From assembly GCF_027942865.1 (NCBI RefSeq), contig NC_134521.1:19966449-20030448 (forward strand): a stretch of 64,000 nt of DNA. Direction: 5' to 3'. Every line of letters starts with the position of its first letter. The stretch's first letter is position 1. The notes under the pieces were generated by a model that did not search any database, was not told the origin of the DNA, and worked only from the letters and a program-made list of their open reading frames with translations. The DNA is from Odontesthes bonariensis (Eukaryota; Chordata; Actinopteri; Atheriniformes; Atherinopsidae). Positions 12,501-38,231 of the stretch are shown one piece after another. The position numbers were made by a program, and so were the translations under genes.

Positions 12501-15051
12501 GCACCACCATGAACGCAGAAGTTTTGCCATTTTGCTTGTGTGGAGCATTCAGGTGTTTGTTCACACAATGCCAAGGAGGAAAGACATCAGCAATGATTTT
12601 AGATAAACAATTGTTGCTGCCCATCAATCTGGGAAGGGTTACAAGGTAATTTCCAAAGTATTTGGATTCTACAGAGAGAAAGATTATTCACATGTGGAAA
12701 ACATTCAGGACAGCTGTCAATCTTCCCAGGAGTGGACGTCCCAGCAAGTTCACCCCAAGGTCAAAAACCCAAGAGCTACATCTCAGACTCTACAGGCCTC
12801 AGTTAGCATGATTAAATGTTAAAGTTCATGACAGCACGATCATAATAAGACTGAAAAAGTATGGCTTGTTTGGAAGGGTTGCAGGAGAAAGCCTCTTCTC
12901 TCTAAAAAGAACATGGCAGCACAGCTTAGGTTTGTAAAGTTACATCTGAACAAACCACAAGACTTCTGGAACAATGTCCTTTGGACAGACCAGACCAAAG
13001 TGGAGATGTTAGGTCATAATGCTCAGCAGCACGTTTGGAGAAAAGCAAACAGCATATCAGCACAAACACCTCATACCAGCTGTCAAGCACAGTGGTGGAG
13101 GGCTGATGATCTGGGCTTGTTCTGCAGCCACAGGAACTGGACACCTTGCAGTCATTGAATCCACCATGAACTCCCCTGTTCATTTAGTTTTTCACACACT
13201 GCCTCTGTGTTTTGTTTGTATTATATATGAAACAATGTGTTCTTTCTTTTTTTCCCGTCACTCTATGTCTTCATTTGTCCTCTTAAAGGTGTAATCGGGA
13301 TGGTCAGACAGTAATCAGAACCAATGGGGAGCAGCAGGAGGCCAGCTTTTCCTTTGAGGCTTTCCGCTTTGTCCAAAGCACAGATGCAGTTATTTCCACC
13401 TATTATATCCACTGTGCCACCAGGCTCTGTGTGAACACCATCTGCCCCACGCTCACTCAGGTCAGATTCTCCCTCCAATTGTAGAAAAAAATCACAAACT
13501 TGTCTCAAGACACAAACTCCGGGCCTTCATCATAGAAGTCACACATATTCCATTTCTCAGCCCTGTAAACTGCATTTTAAAAAACTTTAGCTCAGAATTG
13601 TTTCCATAGGAACGCAAGGACAAATTATTGGAGAACAGCTAAATAGAGATCCTCATATCACATCTAGCACATTCTCTTTACACTGTATCTAACATTTTAT
13701 GTCTAAACCAAAATCACTACCACCCAAATCACCTGCAGAACTGCAGCTCTAACACCAACTCAAGAAGGCGACGCAGTGGCAACGACGAAGAGGAAACAAC
13801 TGTGACCGATACTGCCACCGTCACTTCAGGCCCCATCACCATGCGTGTAGACAGTGGTGAGGATGTGAACAGTCTTCCCTGTTAGATTTTTGTGGATTCA
13901 TACCTGTCACATACAGTATGTGTGCGTGAGCTGGACTGAGCTTTCTTTTGGTCATGAACTGATATCTCTTGTTTTCTTGGTACCTGGTGACATATGGAGG
14001 TCTGTATACACTACTAACAAGACTTAAAGACACAGGGTAGCTGTGCCATTGGGCTCCACTGATCATAAAAAATGTGTCAGGTTTACAGAGAATCGTGGAT
14101 GTAGGGGTGATGAAGCAAAATCACCTTTGGAACAGGGGGGCTGCTTTTTTAAAACAGAATTTAGGCCGGATCAGAGGTGGGAGTGAACTGTACAAAGCTC
14201 ATTTCACGAAAAAAAGGGAAATTTAAACTGATTTAATAGTTTATGTCAGCAACGCACTCAGAAAAAGGTGGGCTAAAGGGATGTCAGCCATCAACTTCCT
14301 TTTTACAAGACTTTTTATGGTTTGGGAACTGAGATTTCAGCTGCTCAGCAGTCCATGGTTGTTGTTTGATTGTCCTCCTCATGATGCTCTGTACATTTTC
14401 TCATCTTTGGCACCACGTGGCTGTATTGATCATGGTGGTATGACTGTTTCTCCTGTAGGGCTGCCTGTGGGCTCCAAGTTCATCCAATCCAACAGTGGTT
14501 TCCACCTTTGGTGGATGCTCCTTTAATACCCAATCCTGACACCCTCACCTGTCACCAATTAATCTGCTGATTGTAGAAAACTTCCAGTACAATATTTGTA
14601 GGTTCTCTGAACCTTTCTGTCTTTCTTTGCCTTTAAACCAGTCTGTTGCTGCATCAGCAGCAGATTTTCATATCATGTTATGCATATTTTCTCCATATAA
14701 TGAAGTTGGTCATTGAAAATACTTAAAATAATTTCTTTGGATTTGTGTCCAGTAAGGAAATCTTCCAAACGTTTCAGAAAATGAGGCTTGTAGCATGTCA
14801 GGTGGGGATGAGTCAAGTAGAGGAAGTGAAGGGCCTATAGAAACATAATTATTGTCCATGTTGTCTAACTCATAGTGTTTCTTTTCTTCTAAGGTGCCAC
14901 GCAGACTGACATGAACAACACCGTGGTGGCCGTTTCAGTCGTCGCAGGCATCGTTGGAGCTATCTGCCTAACTCTGGTGGCTTTCATTGTTTATCGGATG
15001 TACAACTCTAAACTAGCTTTCAACAAGACAAGTCTGTTCACTCAGGAGTGA
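3541..15051 (+). CDS. ZPLD1-like zona pellucida domain membrane protein, 9 coding exons, 401 aa
   Basis: Exons: 3541-3634, 8680-8906, 8989-9173, 10080-10152, 12069-12166, 12353-12433, 13289-13460, 13739-13856, 14894-15051. All are GT/AG-bounded, frame is kept, and they total 402 codons with the TGA. Residues 1-19 form a signal peptide (MWLALLTC...). A ZP domain starts near residue 35 (DIEVFCG) and has paired cysteines through about 312. It includes the motifs YPLQYLVNNTQ and FSFEAFRFVQ, which align well with ZPLD1. A basic RRRR at 319-322 is a likely furin-type site. Residues 360-383 are a transmembrane helix, followed by an 18-residue cytoplasmic tail. ZP proteins polymerise into extracellular matrices after cleavage; that role here is family inference. 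Length is close to human ZPLD1 (about 415 aa), but the C-terminal tail differs, so it may be a paralogue rather than the orthologue. The TATA box is a candidate promoter. Introns carry several transposon relics. Confidence 0.9.
5062..5543. mobile_element. MITE-like DNA element with internal 93-bp tandem repeats
   Basis: It is bounded by inverted ends: TACACTGTAA on the left and, read on the other strand, CTACACCGTAA on the right. The interior is rich in ACTGTAA/TTACAGT palindromes. A unit of about 93-95 bp, marked by 'TACTGTAATCCAAAA', recurs near 5253, 5346 and 5442. It encodes nothing and lies in intron 1 of the ZP-domain gene. A partial extra unit is at about 5772-5810. Confidence 0.7.
7477..7857 (-). 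mobile_element. LINE reverse transcriptase fragment
   Basis: The reverse strand reads an uninterrupted 126 codons typical of the C-terminal part of a fish non-LTR reverse transcriptase: KSETMVFSRKRVE..., VEEFKYLGVLFTSEGRMEQE, RSIYVPTLTYGHELWV and RSRIQVAEMRARR. The catalytic FADD region and the endonuclease are absent, so this is a truncated insertion in intron 1 of the ZP-domain gene. Confidence 0.85.
10405..10845 (+). mobile_element. Tc1-derived non-autonomous element, truncated copy
   Basis: It shares long stretches with the copies at 48455, 59395 and elsewhere: 'CTAACTCAAGGGATGAACC', 'CACTTTGTTACCAGCAGCC' and 'CATATCTCAGTGTGGTGTG'. It then reads part of a Tc1 transposase N-terminal DNA-binding region (CGVQCVLKTFEETGQVKDKR). 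A further internal deletion joins this directly to the RNGLHGRVAVKKPFLRKGNR segment. It lies in the intron between ZP exons 4 and 5. Confidence 0.85.
12530..13215 (+). mobile_element. Tc1-like transposase relic (MPRRxDxSND family)
   Basis: The region holds a broken Tc1 transposase. The start reads MPRRKDISND. Then come fragments equivalent to a helix-turn-helix segment, GLFGRVAGESLFSLKR, and WTDQTKVEMLGHNAQQHVWRK, where the usual WSDES-type first catalytic motif is altered, followed by HSGGGLMIWACSAATGTGHL. Several stops and frameshifts break it. Its right end matches the terminal repeat of the inverted relative at 38779-39901 (CATTTAGTTTTTCACACACTG). It is an intronic insertion in the ZP-domain gene. 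Confidence 0.85.
14390..14590 (-). mobile_element. Tc1-type terminal fragment
   Basis: Read on the reverse strand, it matches the + strand segment at 21600-21790, including 'GGTGTCAGGATTGGGTAT', 'AAGGAGCATCCACCAAA' and 'CATGATCAATACAGCCACGT'. This is the promoter-proximal end of a common fish Tc1 family. No coding capacity remains. It sits in the last intron of the ZP-domain gene. Confidence 0.65.
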
Positions 15052-15867
15052 TAAAGGGTCAGATTAGTGTCATTCATTCAATCATATAGCCAATCAGTCA
15101 TTCATTCATACAAACGACTGTCAACAAACAAAAGTCTGAAGTAATTTCCGTATGACTACATTCACATTACCATCAGACAATGCTCCTGGAGTCTGATTTT
15201 CACGTAAACATGATTACCTGCTGAAACAGCATGCATGTTCCCTAAATGCCTTTTTTCACGAGTTATTTTTTATCAACAACAGAAAACATCATATTTCTCA
15301 GAGCACGCGGGAGATCAGATCAAAGTAAACAAACAATTTTGCAACGGAAGCTATTGTAGCACATTTGTGGATGACATTCAGCTCCAGTATTATGGAATAA
15401 GATCCAGAGGAACAAGAAAGGAACGTGGCTGGCTCAACGTGGCAAGCTTAACGGCTACCACAACTCTCAGAGCACTCAAAACAAAAGAAGAAAGAACAAA
15501 TGAGTCACATCAGTGTAAAAGAAACAGATTTGAGTCACTTCAGCCTGGTGAACGTACTGAACCCAGCAGAGGTTATATGCATGTGATGTTTGTTGGAAAG
15601 CATGATAAACCAAGTCAAGTCTGCCATCTAGAATAAGAGAAATTCTGGGTGCATACCGAGATCAAACGTTGGTCACTGAAAAGCTGGACGATGCTCCACA
15701 TCTGGCAAATTTTAAGGAACATTTTTATATTTTCTACCTAAATAAGACTTCAGCCTGAAACGCGACACGGAGACAATCAGACTGTAAAGCATTCATCCAC
15801 AACACAATATAACCTTATACATGCTGTTTTGTATATGTTTTATCAATTATTGATATTATGTTGGGGA

Positions 15868-15873
15868 AATAAA
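15868..15873 (+). terminator. Polyadenylation signal candidate of the ZPLD1-like gene
   Basis: An AATAAA lies about 820 nt downstream of the TGA and is followed by a GT-rich stretch (TTTTTGTGTGTGTGTG) that suits a downstream element. Confidence 0.5.
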
Positions 15874-16005
15874 TTGTTGGCAGGGATTTTTGTGTGTGTG
15901 TGTTTGTTCAAGCAGGGTAATAGCTACTGCAGCTCACATCTGGGGGAGGTTTTACACTTTTATATCCATTAGGCTAAAGCTTCACAAGTTTTTGTATTTC
16001 TTTCC

Positions 16006-16011
16006 AATAAA
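16006..16011 (+). terminator. Alternative polyadenylation signal of the ZPLD1-like gene
   Basis: A second AATAAA lies about 960 nt downstream of the TGA, followed by a T-rich stretch. Which signal is used cannot be told from sequence. Confidence 0.35.
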
Positions 16012-16464
16012 GATCATTAACAACATTTTTTTGTTTCATCATGTCTTCCATAAAGTACAGCTATGCTGATTTTGTTTTATCATAGTGTATTCGATTAGAA
16101 ATATTAACTCGCATCTGTCATACATAATGTAAAGCATACTCAAGTACAATAAATACAGTAAAGATGCATCATCATCATCTTATGATCTTTTAGAGAAGCC
16201 CACTATGAAATGTTGACAACCACTGACCCAAACTAGCTGCTGGCAGCAGCTATGAATCTGCTTATGTACTGATGTGTTTGCATTCACCATCTATGCAAGT
16301 CATACAATACATGGTAAGATATAACAAGCAGGGGAATTATGTTGCTGAAATCTAGTGTCCGTGGCTTCAAACTTCTTCCGTTTTAAACTGATGGACAGCA
16401 TCCTCTTGACATACTCATACTCGCTTCTAGCACCCCTCTCCCGATTTGTGCCTTTATTCAAGCC

Positions 16465-17240
16465 TTTTATGAGAGTTTAACTGTGAGTGTTAAAAATGAA
16501 TCTGTAACATAATGAGGAAAACCTGAAAAGGTCTGATCATTTCCCAAATCGGCCTCTACAGAGCAGAATATTGTGAAAAGATTCAGGAGGTCTGGGCAAA
16601 TCACATTGTGTAAAGGCCAAGGACAGAAACCACTGTTGGATAACCTTTTCTTAAGCGATAGAGTTATTTTCACACGTAAAGCCCACATCTTGTTATACAT
16701 GACTTCAAAAGAATTCATGGTATCTGTGTCTGTGTGCACAAACTTTTCCATACTGTGCAGATGCACAGGTCACATTAAAGCTTCTGGATAAGGTGGGCAA
16801 ACGCTTCCCATTCTCATGGGCATGTATCTGTCTACATCACAATATAGAAGTGTAAATAACGCTGATCCTCCTTCAGTCTCTTCTCAAAATGTCGATATTG
16901 TTCTTCTGCTCGTTTTCTTTGTCAGGTAAGTTGAATGGAAATCGAACCAGGTGTACCCTCGTAGAAATTTGAGGATTACAAAATTTTCTTCACAGCTGAG
17001 GCTTCATAAACAGAGTGTGTGTGTGTGTGCGTGACTGGCCAGCCTGCAGTTCACATCTGTCTCCTACTGAAAATGTACGGAGTATCATGAAGAGGAGAAT
17101 CGGACAACAACAACCACGGACTGTTGAGCAGCTGAAATCTTGGATTCAGCCAGAATGGACACAGATTCCTTGGAAAATAACCAACGCTTTGCATCCTCAG
17201 TTCCCAAAAAAAGTGTCAAAAGGAAGCTGATGGAACACAA
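16465..17240 (+). mobile_element. Tc1-like transposase relic with internal deletion
   Basis: The left part reads VKRFRRSGQITLCKGQGQKP, equivalent to the second helix-turn-helix/GRP linker region of Tc1 transposases. The right part reads SPTENVRSIMKRRIGQQQPR followed by TVEQLKSWIQPEW, equivalent to the third catalytic motif and C-terminus. The middle is missing or unrecognisable. It lies in the intergenic gap between the ZP-domain gene and hyou1, which are convergent. Confidence 0.75.
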
Positions 17241-17692
17241 ATTGTTGAGTGTGCTGCTGGTATTGGATTTTAATTTATATTCTCTAAATACATTAAAGTT
17301 GGCCAATGAACACATCAGATTTTCTTTTGTCTTTTCATCTGCTTTAAGTCTTTGTTGCAGTTTAGATATTTTTTTTAATCATTTCAGTTCTTATTACGTA
17401 GATCTGACACCAGCAAACGTATTACATCCCCATTACACGGAATTCCACATACATTCGAGGATGAATCATTTTGCATCATGCCTGGGTTAAGTATTTCTGA
17501 GACCACAGAAAGAGCTAAAGTGACAAATTAAAAACCGAAAACTGACCCACACAGGTACTGAGGTCATTTTAACTGTTGATCACCGTGTCAAAACAAGGTT
17601 CGATTGGATGGGTTTCTTTAAACTCTCGACACTGGCCGATTAGCTCAAAGATCAAGTCAATGCATGGACAAAATGACAAATAAAAAAAATAT

Positions 17693-17698
17693 TTTATT
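17693..17698 (-). terminator. Distal polyadenylation signal candidate of hyou1
   Basis: AATAAA on the reverse strand, about 1.64 kb downstream of the hyou1 stop codon. A nearer AATAAA lies at 18784-18789 on the reverse strand. The region between the stop and these signals has no other gene and would be the 3' UTR. Confidence 0.35.
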
Positions 17699-18783
17699 AA
17701 CAGTTTAGAAACAAACATTTGCATCTCCTATTACCGACTTGATTTTCACCACCACCCCACAGAAGCACAAAGTAGACCCCGACCCAAAACCCTCCGCCTC
17801 CCTGTTCCAGTGAAACACAAGTAAGAATCTTTTTAACACAGTAAAGAGCAGCGATACTACTGCTAACTTCCCTCCTCGCCTGGCAGCTTGTGGAAATTTG
17901 AAAACATGGACTTTATACTGCACAAACATTTAAGCTCTTCTCAACAACTGTGCCAACATCAGTGTCATCAGGCCGACTCATGAGCCGCTGTGGACAGGGT
18001 GATGGACGCAGCTTTGTGGAGTTGGTTCTAAAAAAAAAAAACAAAAAAAAAAAAACCCAGAACCGCCTCCGTTTGGCAGCTTCTTTTCTAACTTGTTCCC
18101 AGTCGTCACAGACAGGAGCAACTGAACAGGCCACCAGCTTGCTCGATTCTGTTCAGCTGCTAATTGGACGAAAAAGTACTGAGTGCTGGTGTTGGATAAG
18201 AACTCTAGAGGGCGTGTAATCCAGGAATGTTTGCCAGTAAACAGGTTCTGTAACGTAAAGCAGAATAAAAATGTAAAAAAAGGACTGTATTTGAGAGGAA
18301 GCCCCGCTATGTGCGCGGTACACGGGACACACAATGATACCAGCATTTCATGCCATGCACCTGCATAATTTACAGAACTGAAAGGAAATTCTTCTGTTTA
18401 ATCCAGTCTGATTAAAACTCCCCCCTGTTGTGTCATGCTGCCTCAGATTCATGTTTAAAGTTTAGGATTCACCGTTTAGTTGATGAAAAGGAATATATAC
18501 CATTATATACTGATTTATGCAGCCTAACAGCCTCAGAGTTGTTGAAGGGAAGTCCACCCTGTGACCAACAACAGTAAGTCGTGTTTTTTTTTGTTTTTAA
18601 ACTCACTGGGGCTCAGACAGTATCAACCCAACACTACCACACTGTGGTTAACTCATTCAGACCTAAGGCTTTGTCTTAGAAAAAAGAAAAACATGTCCAC
18701 TAAAGCCCATTTATTTCTCAGTCTCTGAAGACACCTGAAAGAAAAAAAAAAAAAAAAACATCTGAGAGTTTAAACCTTCGGTT

Positions 18784-18789
18784 TTTATT
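18784..18789 (-). terminator. Proximal polyadenylation signal candidate of hyou1
   Basis: AATAAA on the reverse strand, about 550 nt after the hyou1 stop. It would define a shorter 3' UTR than the signal at 17693. Confidence 0.4.
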
Positions 18790-19336
18790 GTAAATTACAG
18801 ACTTCAACCGTGACTTTATCAATATTAAAAAAATAATAATCATCTTGAAACTGTTGACGCAGGTCACATCAGGCATGAAAGCTAAAAGCACACATGTTGC
18901 ATCAGGTCTGAATGGGTTAAGGATACAGAGTGGGACGGAGCAGGAGGGGACCGACCAGAGTGGATCAGTTGTCTAAACGGGCCGAGCATCTGTCTGCATC
19001 ATCACGGATAACATCCCGATGTCGGGCATAAAGGAGCAGCAGCTTTGTTTTTGTCGTAGTCGACATGTATCTTGGCACAGATGCAGTCCGGGGCTTTATT
19101 TTTGTGAAACTGCTTCTTTGTTATGTCCATTGTTTTTACAGAGTCCATTAAAAGACAAAAGAGAAACTGCATGGGGACACAAAGGGGGCGTTAACATGAG
19201 CATTCTTCAATCTCTATCCAATCAGCTTCCAGAAAATTCAGCAAAGGAAAAAAAAAAAAAAAAAAAAAAAAAAAGAAACGGAACATTTTAAACTGTCAAT
19301 AAATAGTGATTTTTTTTCCCCCCACAGTTCCAGTTG

Positions 19337-35173
<15,837 letters not shown>

Positions 35174-35289
35174 GGTGAGCTGTAAAACACACGGAACAAA
35201 CGTTTAAATGAAAATAATAAAAACTAAATGTGTCCATACGAACTCTTACCTGTCCTGCATGTTAGGGAGTACAGCACTGTGTGGAAGCT

Positions 35290-36175
35290 CTGATTCAGCC
35301 CACATTTCTTTATGTTTTTGCTTCTAAGCAGCCAGACTCTCTTTTAAAGTGGTCTTGAGCAATAGTTCTCCAGGCTTTGTTTTTCTTTGGACATTTTCTG
35401 CTTTTTCCACTCATTTTCAGTCTAGTTCTTGTACCTGAACATTTTCAAAGGAATCATTCAAGCATGAAAAGGATCCTATTTAAAGGGATGAACCAGTGTT
35501 GTGTCCACACATAACAGACAACTTAGCAAAGAACCAGTTTTAAATTGTATCTTTAGGCACTTTGTTACTCGCAGCCTGTCACAAAGGCATGTCATCAGTT
35601 CTCTTTTTTTTTTTTTTCATCTATGAAAAATTCCAAAGATAACAGTTTGACGGACAGAAAATAGTACATTTCCTCCAACAAGGTGATTCCCAAAGAGCTA
35701 TTATCTGAAAACGTATGTGGCATATCTCAGCATGGTGTGCAGTGTGTCCTTAAAACATTTGAGAAAACTGGAGAAGTGGAGGACAAAAGAAGTAGTGTCA
35801 GGCCTAAAAAACTATCTACAGCAGATGAACAGGATCTGAAAGGGATTTCCTGACTGAGCTATGCCAAATGACACAAGAAGTGGGCTGAAAATCAGTGGCA
35901 GCAGGTCTTATGGAGGGATGAATCCTCCCCAGAACCCGGACCTCAACATTACTGAAGCAGTGTGGGATCATCCTGACAGAGAACGGAACAAAAGGCAGCC
36001 GACATCCAAAGAAGAGCTTTGGGATGTCCTTCAAGAAGCCTGGAGAACTATTCCTGAAGACTACTTTAAAAAAAAAAAAAAAAAATTACAGAAAGCTGGT
36101 AAGGTTCAGACTGTGTTGAAGAATAAAAGGTGCTCAGAACAAATATTGGCTTTCAAGCTAAATAGAATTGTGCAA
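35290..36175 (+). mobile_element. Tc1-derived non-autonomous element (shared-deletion subfamily)
   Basis: A near-full copy starts at 'CACATTTCTTTATGTTTTTG' and ends after 'GGTTCAGACTGTGTTGAAG'. The transposase reading frame is broken. It jumps from KKWAENQWQQ...WRDES-equivalent DNA directly to PPQNPDLNITEAVW-equivalent DNA at about 35923-35930. The 3' part encodes DRERNKRQPTSKEELWDVLQ. It lies in the intron between the inferred non-coding exon 1 and coding exon 1 of hyou1. Confidence 0.9.
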
Positions 36176-37062
36176 ACTAATTTTTTCCCTCATATACTGT
36201 ATTTAAATATATGTTTCAGCAAATTGCTGCATTCATTTCTTGTTTTCCTGCCATGATACAAAGAAATTAGGGGTGGCTGAAGATATTTTCAGTCAAATCC
36301 TATCTGAGGAACACTTCTGTCCATCCAGCAGAACAGCATTTAAACAAGTTGTCCCCTGTTGTTACATATTCTTGTATTTAAAGTGTAAATTAAAAGGAAT
36401 CAGAAGTATTTGCATTAAACTAACTCCATGTGATATGAATGTACCACATGTAAAAACATCAAGTTCACCTGATTCCACCCAGGTGTTCACATTTACCAAA
36501 CACGTGGCGTTTCTTCCGCTGCACAAGCTTTAATCTCGGCTAAATCTGAAATATAAACAAAGATCTCACCCTTGAGATTTTAGTTTCTGGGGTGAATGTG
36601 CATGCTGCAGCCTGCGCTGGAAATTAAGGCAAAAACAGGGAGAGAACAAGCAACCTGCGTAGAAACTTCTGGCCCTACGTCAGACAATGACGCAAGAGTG
36701 CAAAATAGATGCAAACCTTTTGTCCTCTCATTAACGCTGCAATTAACTTGCTGTATTTTCCCTGGCACAAGCCTTTTTTTTAGCTTCTAGAAATCACCAG
36801 GGTGTTCATACGGTCTGAATGAAAGATAAGTTGCTGATGTGCAGCTAAGTTAGACCAAACTATTACTGTCTAGCGTTAGAGAGATAGCCAGCATCTCTCC
36901 AATTTAGACTTAACCGGAAACTACCTTTGGTTACCAGCAATATGGCAGTATCGCATATGTTAAATCGACAGCACAACTATAAGCTGACAGGCACAGTTAG
37001 CTAGCTGCTGCCTGACAAATATCAAGCATGAATGACACATTAAGGCTGCAGCAGGAACTCAC

Positions 37063-37250
37063 CTTTCCTTCCTTCAGTCGGGACAAATGTTACTGTTCAA
37101 AGGCTACCAAAGGGCTGAGCTTCTCACTGCGGCCTGTGAGCTTAGTTTACCGAGTCCTCCCTTTATTCACGGCCTCTTTGCTATCACACTCGGTAGTTTT
37201 AGTTCCCCCTTATCACCGGCTTGCTCACGGCAGTAGGGCCCGGAACGCGG
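37063..37250 (-). other. hyou1: Inferred non-coding exon 1 of hyou1
   Basis: On the reverse strand, AAGGAAAG/GTGAGT at 37061-37062 is a consensus donor, preceded by a GC-richer stretch and an ERSE-like element. The acceptor at 35180-35181 needs a partner like this. The 5' limit is a guess placed near the ERSE-like site. No transcript evidence is available. Confidence 0.45.
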
Positions 37251-37264
37251 CGTCACCTCATTGG
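37246..37264 (-). promoter_or_regulatory. hyou1: ERSE-like element in the hyou1 promoter
   Basis: The reverse strand reads CCAAT-GAGGTGACG-CCGCG. The ER stress response element consensus bound by NF-Y and ATF6/XBP1 is CCAAT-N9-CCACG, so this has the exact spacing and one mismatch in the CCACG half. It lies just upstream of the inferred non-coding exon 1. Confidence 0.55.
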
Positions 37265-37825
37265 ATCCACTGAAGATGCTACCACGAGAAAAGGACCGTT
37301 AAGCCAGCTGTTGTCAACGTTACCGTTTCCGGTGAGCTTTCAAAATAAAAGCCCGAACACAGACACTGCCTTAAACTGTTCATTCTACACCAGACTAAAC
37401 ACAACTTAGTTTTTGTTTTTTGGTTCTAGTTGTAAATTTAATTTGCTAATTATGAGTAACTTAATTTGATTAATTTCAGTGCTTTATTTAGATTAGATTT
37501 TTTTTTGATAATATTCTTTGTGAGTTATTTGTTTAGAATAGTTTGCTAATTGGGTCACACTGGGCACCTGAGGCTATTTATGTAGGTAGGCACCTGGATT
37601 ACCAGCATGCACCGGGGTGGGCCAATGGCTTTTACCAGGGAAAGGGAGAGAGCAGCATGTTTTCTTTGTTCTTTTTTTTTTGGAAATAAATAATCAGAAA
37701 AACGCAAAAATTAATTTTTGGACATTCATCCTCTTTTGCCTGTGTTAAACCACATCCCCATGGTGCATCAGTGGTCTTTTGATTTTGTTTGGTTTAAGTT
37801 TAATTAGTTTTTTATGGACTACATG

Positions 37826-37895
37826 TATCTTTAGGCACTTTGTTACCAGCAGCATGTCACAAAGACACATCATTTGTTCCCATATCTTTGGTTCC
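37826..37895 (+). mobile_element. Tc1-derived element fragment
   Basis: The short match 'TATCTTTAGGCACTTTGTTA' followed by 'CAGCAGCATGTCACAAAGAC' belongs to the same family as the copy at 48455. It lies upstream of hyou1. Confidence 0.75.
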
Positions 37896-38145
37896 TTCTT
37901 TCATCCCTTATAGTTAGATGAATACAAGTTCAGGAAACATTTAGGAGACAGTTCAGTAACTCTCTACTGTCTTTAACTCTGGAAATATTAAACTGGAACA
38001 ATGGTGTGATTTATTTTCGCCACAGGAATAATAACGTGCTTTTGTTGTGAAAGGTAAATCTTCCAAACTTCCGGTAATTGACTTTTGATGTTTTGACGCC
38101 TGCTGCAACAGCCGGCACTGACCGGACATGCCAGGACCCGCCCAT

Positions 38146-38231
38146 ATTAGTCCACGCACTGCTCCGTGATTGGTCCACGCGCTGTGAGCGATGCCAAAGC
38201 TACTTTTGGCTGAATCTGATTGGTCCACGTG
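38146..38231. promoter_or_regulatory. hyou1: Cluster of ERSE-II elements upstream of hyou1
   Basis: ERSE-II, known from ER-stress promoters, is ATTGG-N-CCACG. Two perfect copies, ATTGGTCCACG, lie at 38169-38179 and 38219-38229. A third with one mismatch, ATTAGTCCACG, is at 38146-38156. All are in the same orientation within 85 bp. They lie about 0.9-1.1 kb upstream of the inferred first exon of hyou1, a classical unfolded-protein-response gene. No other gene start is visible nearby. Confidence 0.65.

Larger units (their letters stand above)
15052..16460 (+). other. 3' UTR and intergenic DNA after the ZPLD1-like gene
   Basis: It follows the TGA at 15051. Two AATAAA signals (15868, 16006) would end a 0.8-1 kb 3' UTR. 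The open frame at 15235-15636 has no convincing domain. The remainder up to the Tc1 relic at 16465 shows nothing recognisable. Confidence 0.5.

Noticed and set aside
15235-15636. 133-codon open frame with a stretch (STFVDDIQLQYYGIRSR) faintly like an MHC class I alpha-1 strand
   Set aside because: The similarity covers under 30 residues and nothing after it fits. There is no signal exon upstream in order, and it lies in the 3' UTR of the ZP-domain gene.
17950-18346. Overlapping open frames with poly-Lys or poly-Phe runs
   Set aside because: They arise from an A-rich tract in the presumed hyou1 3' UTR. No family motif, splice context or conservation clue is present.
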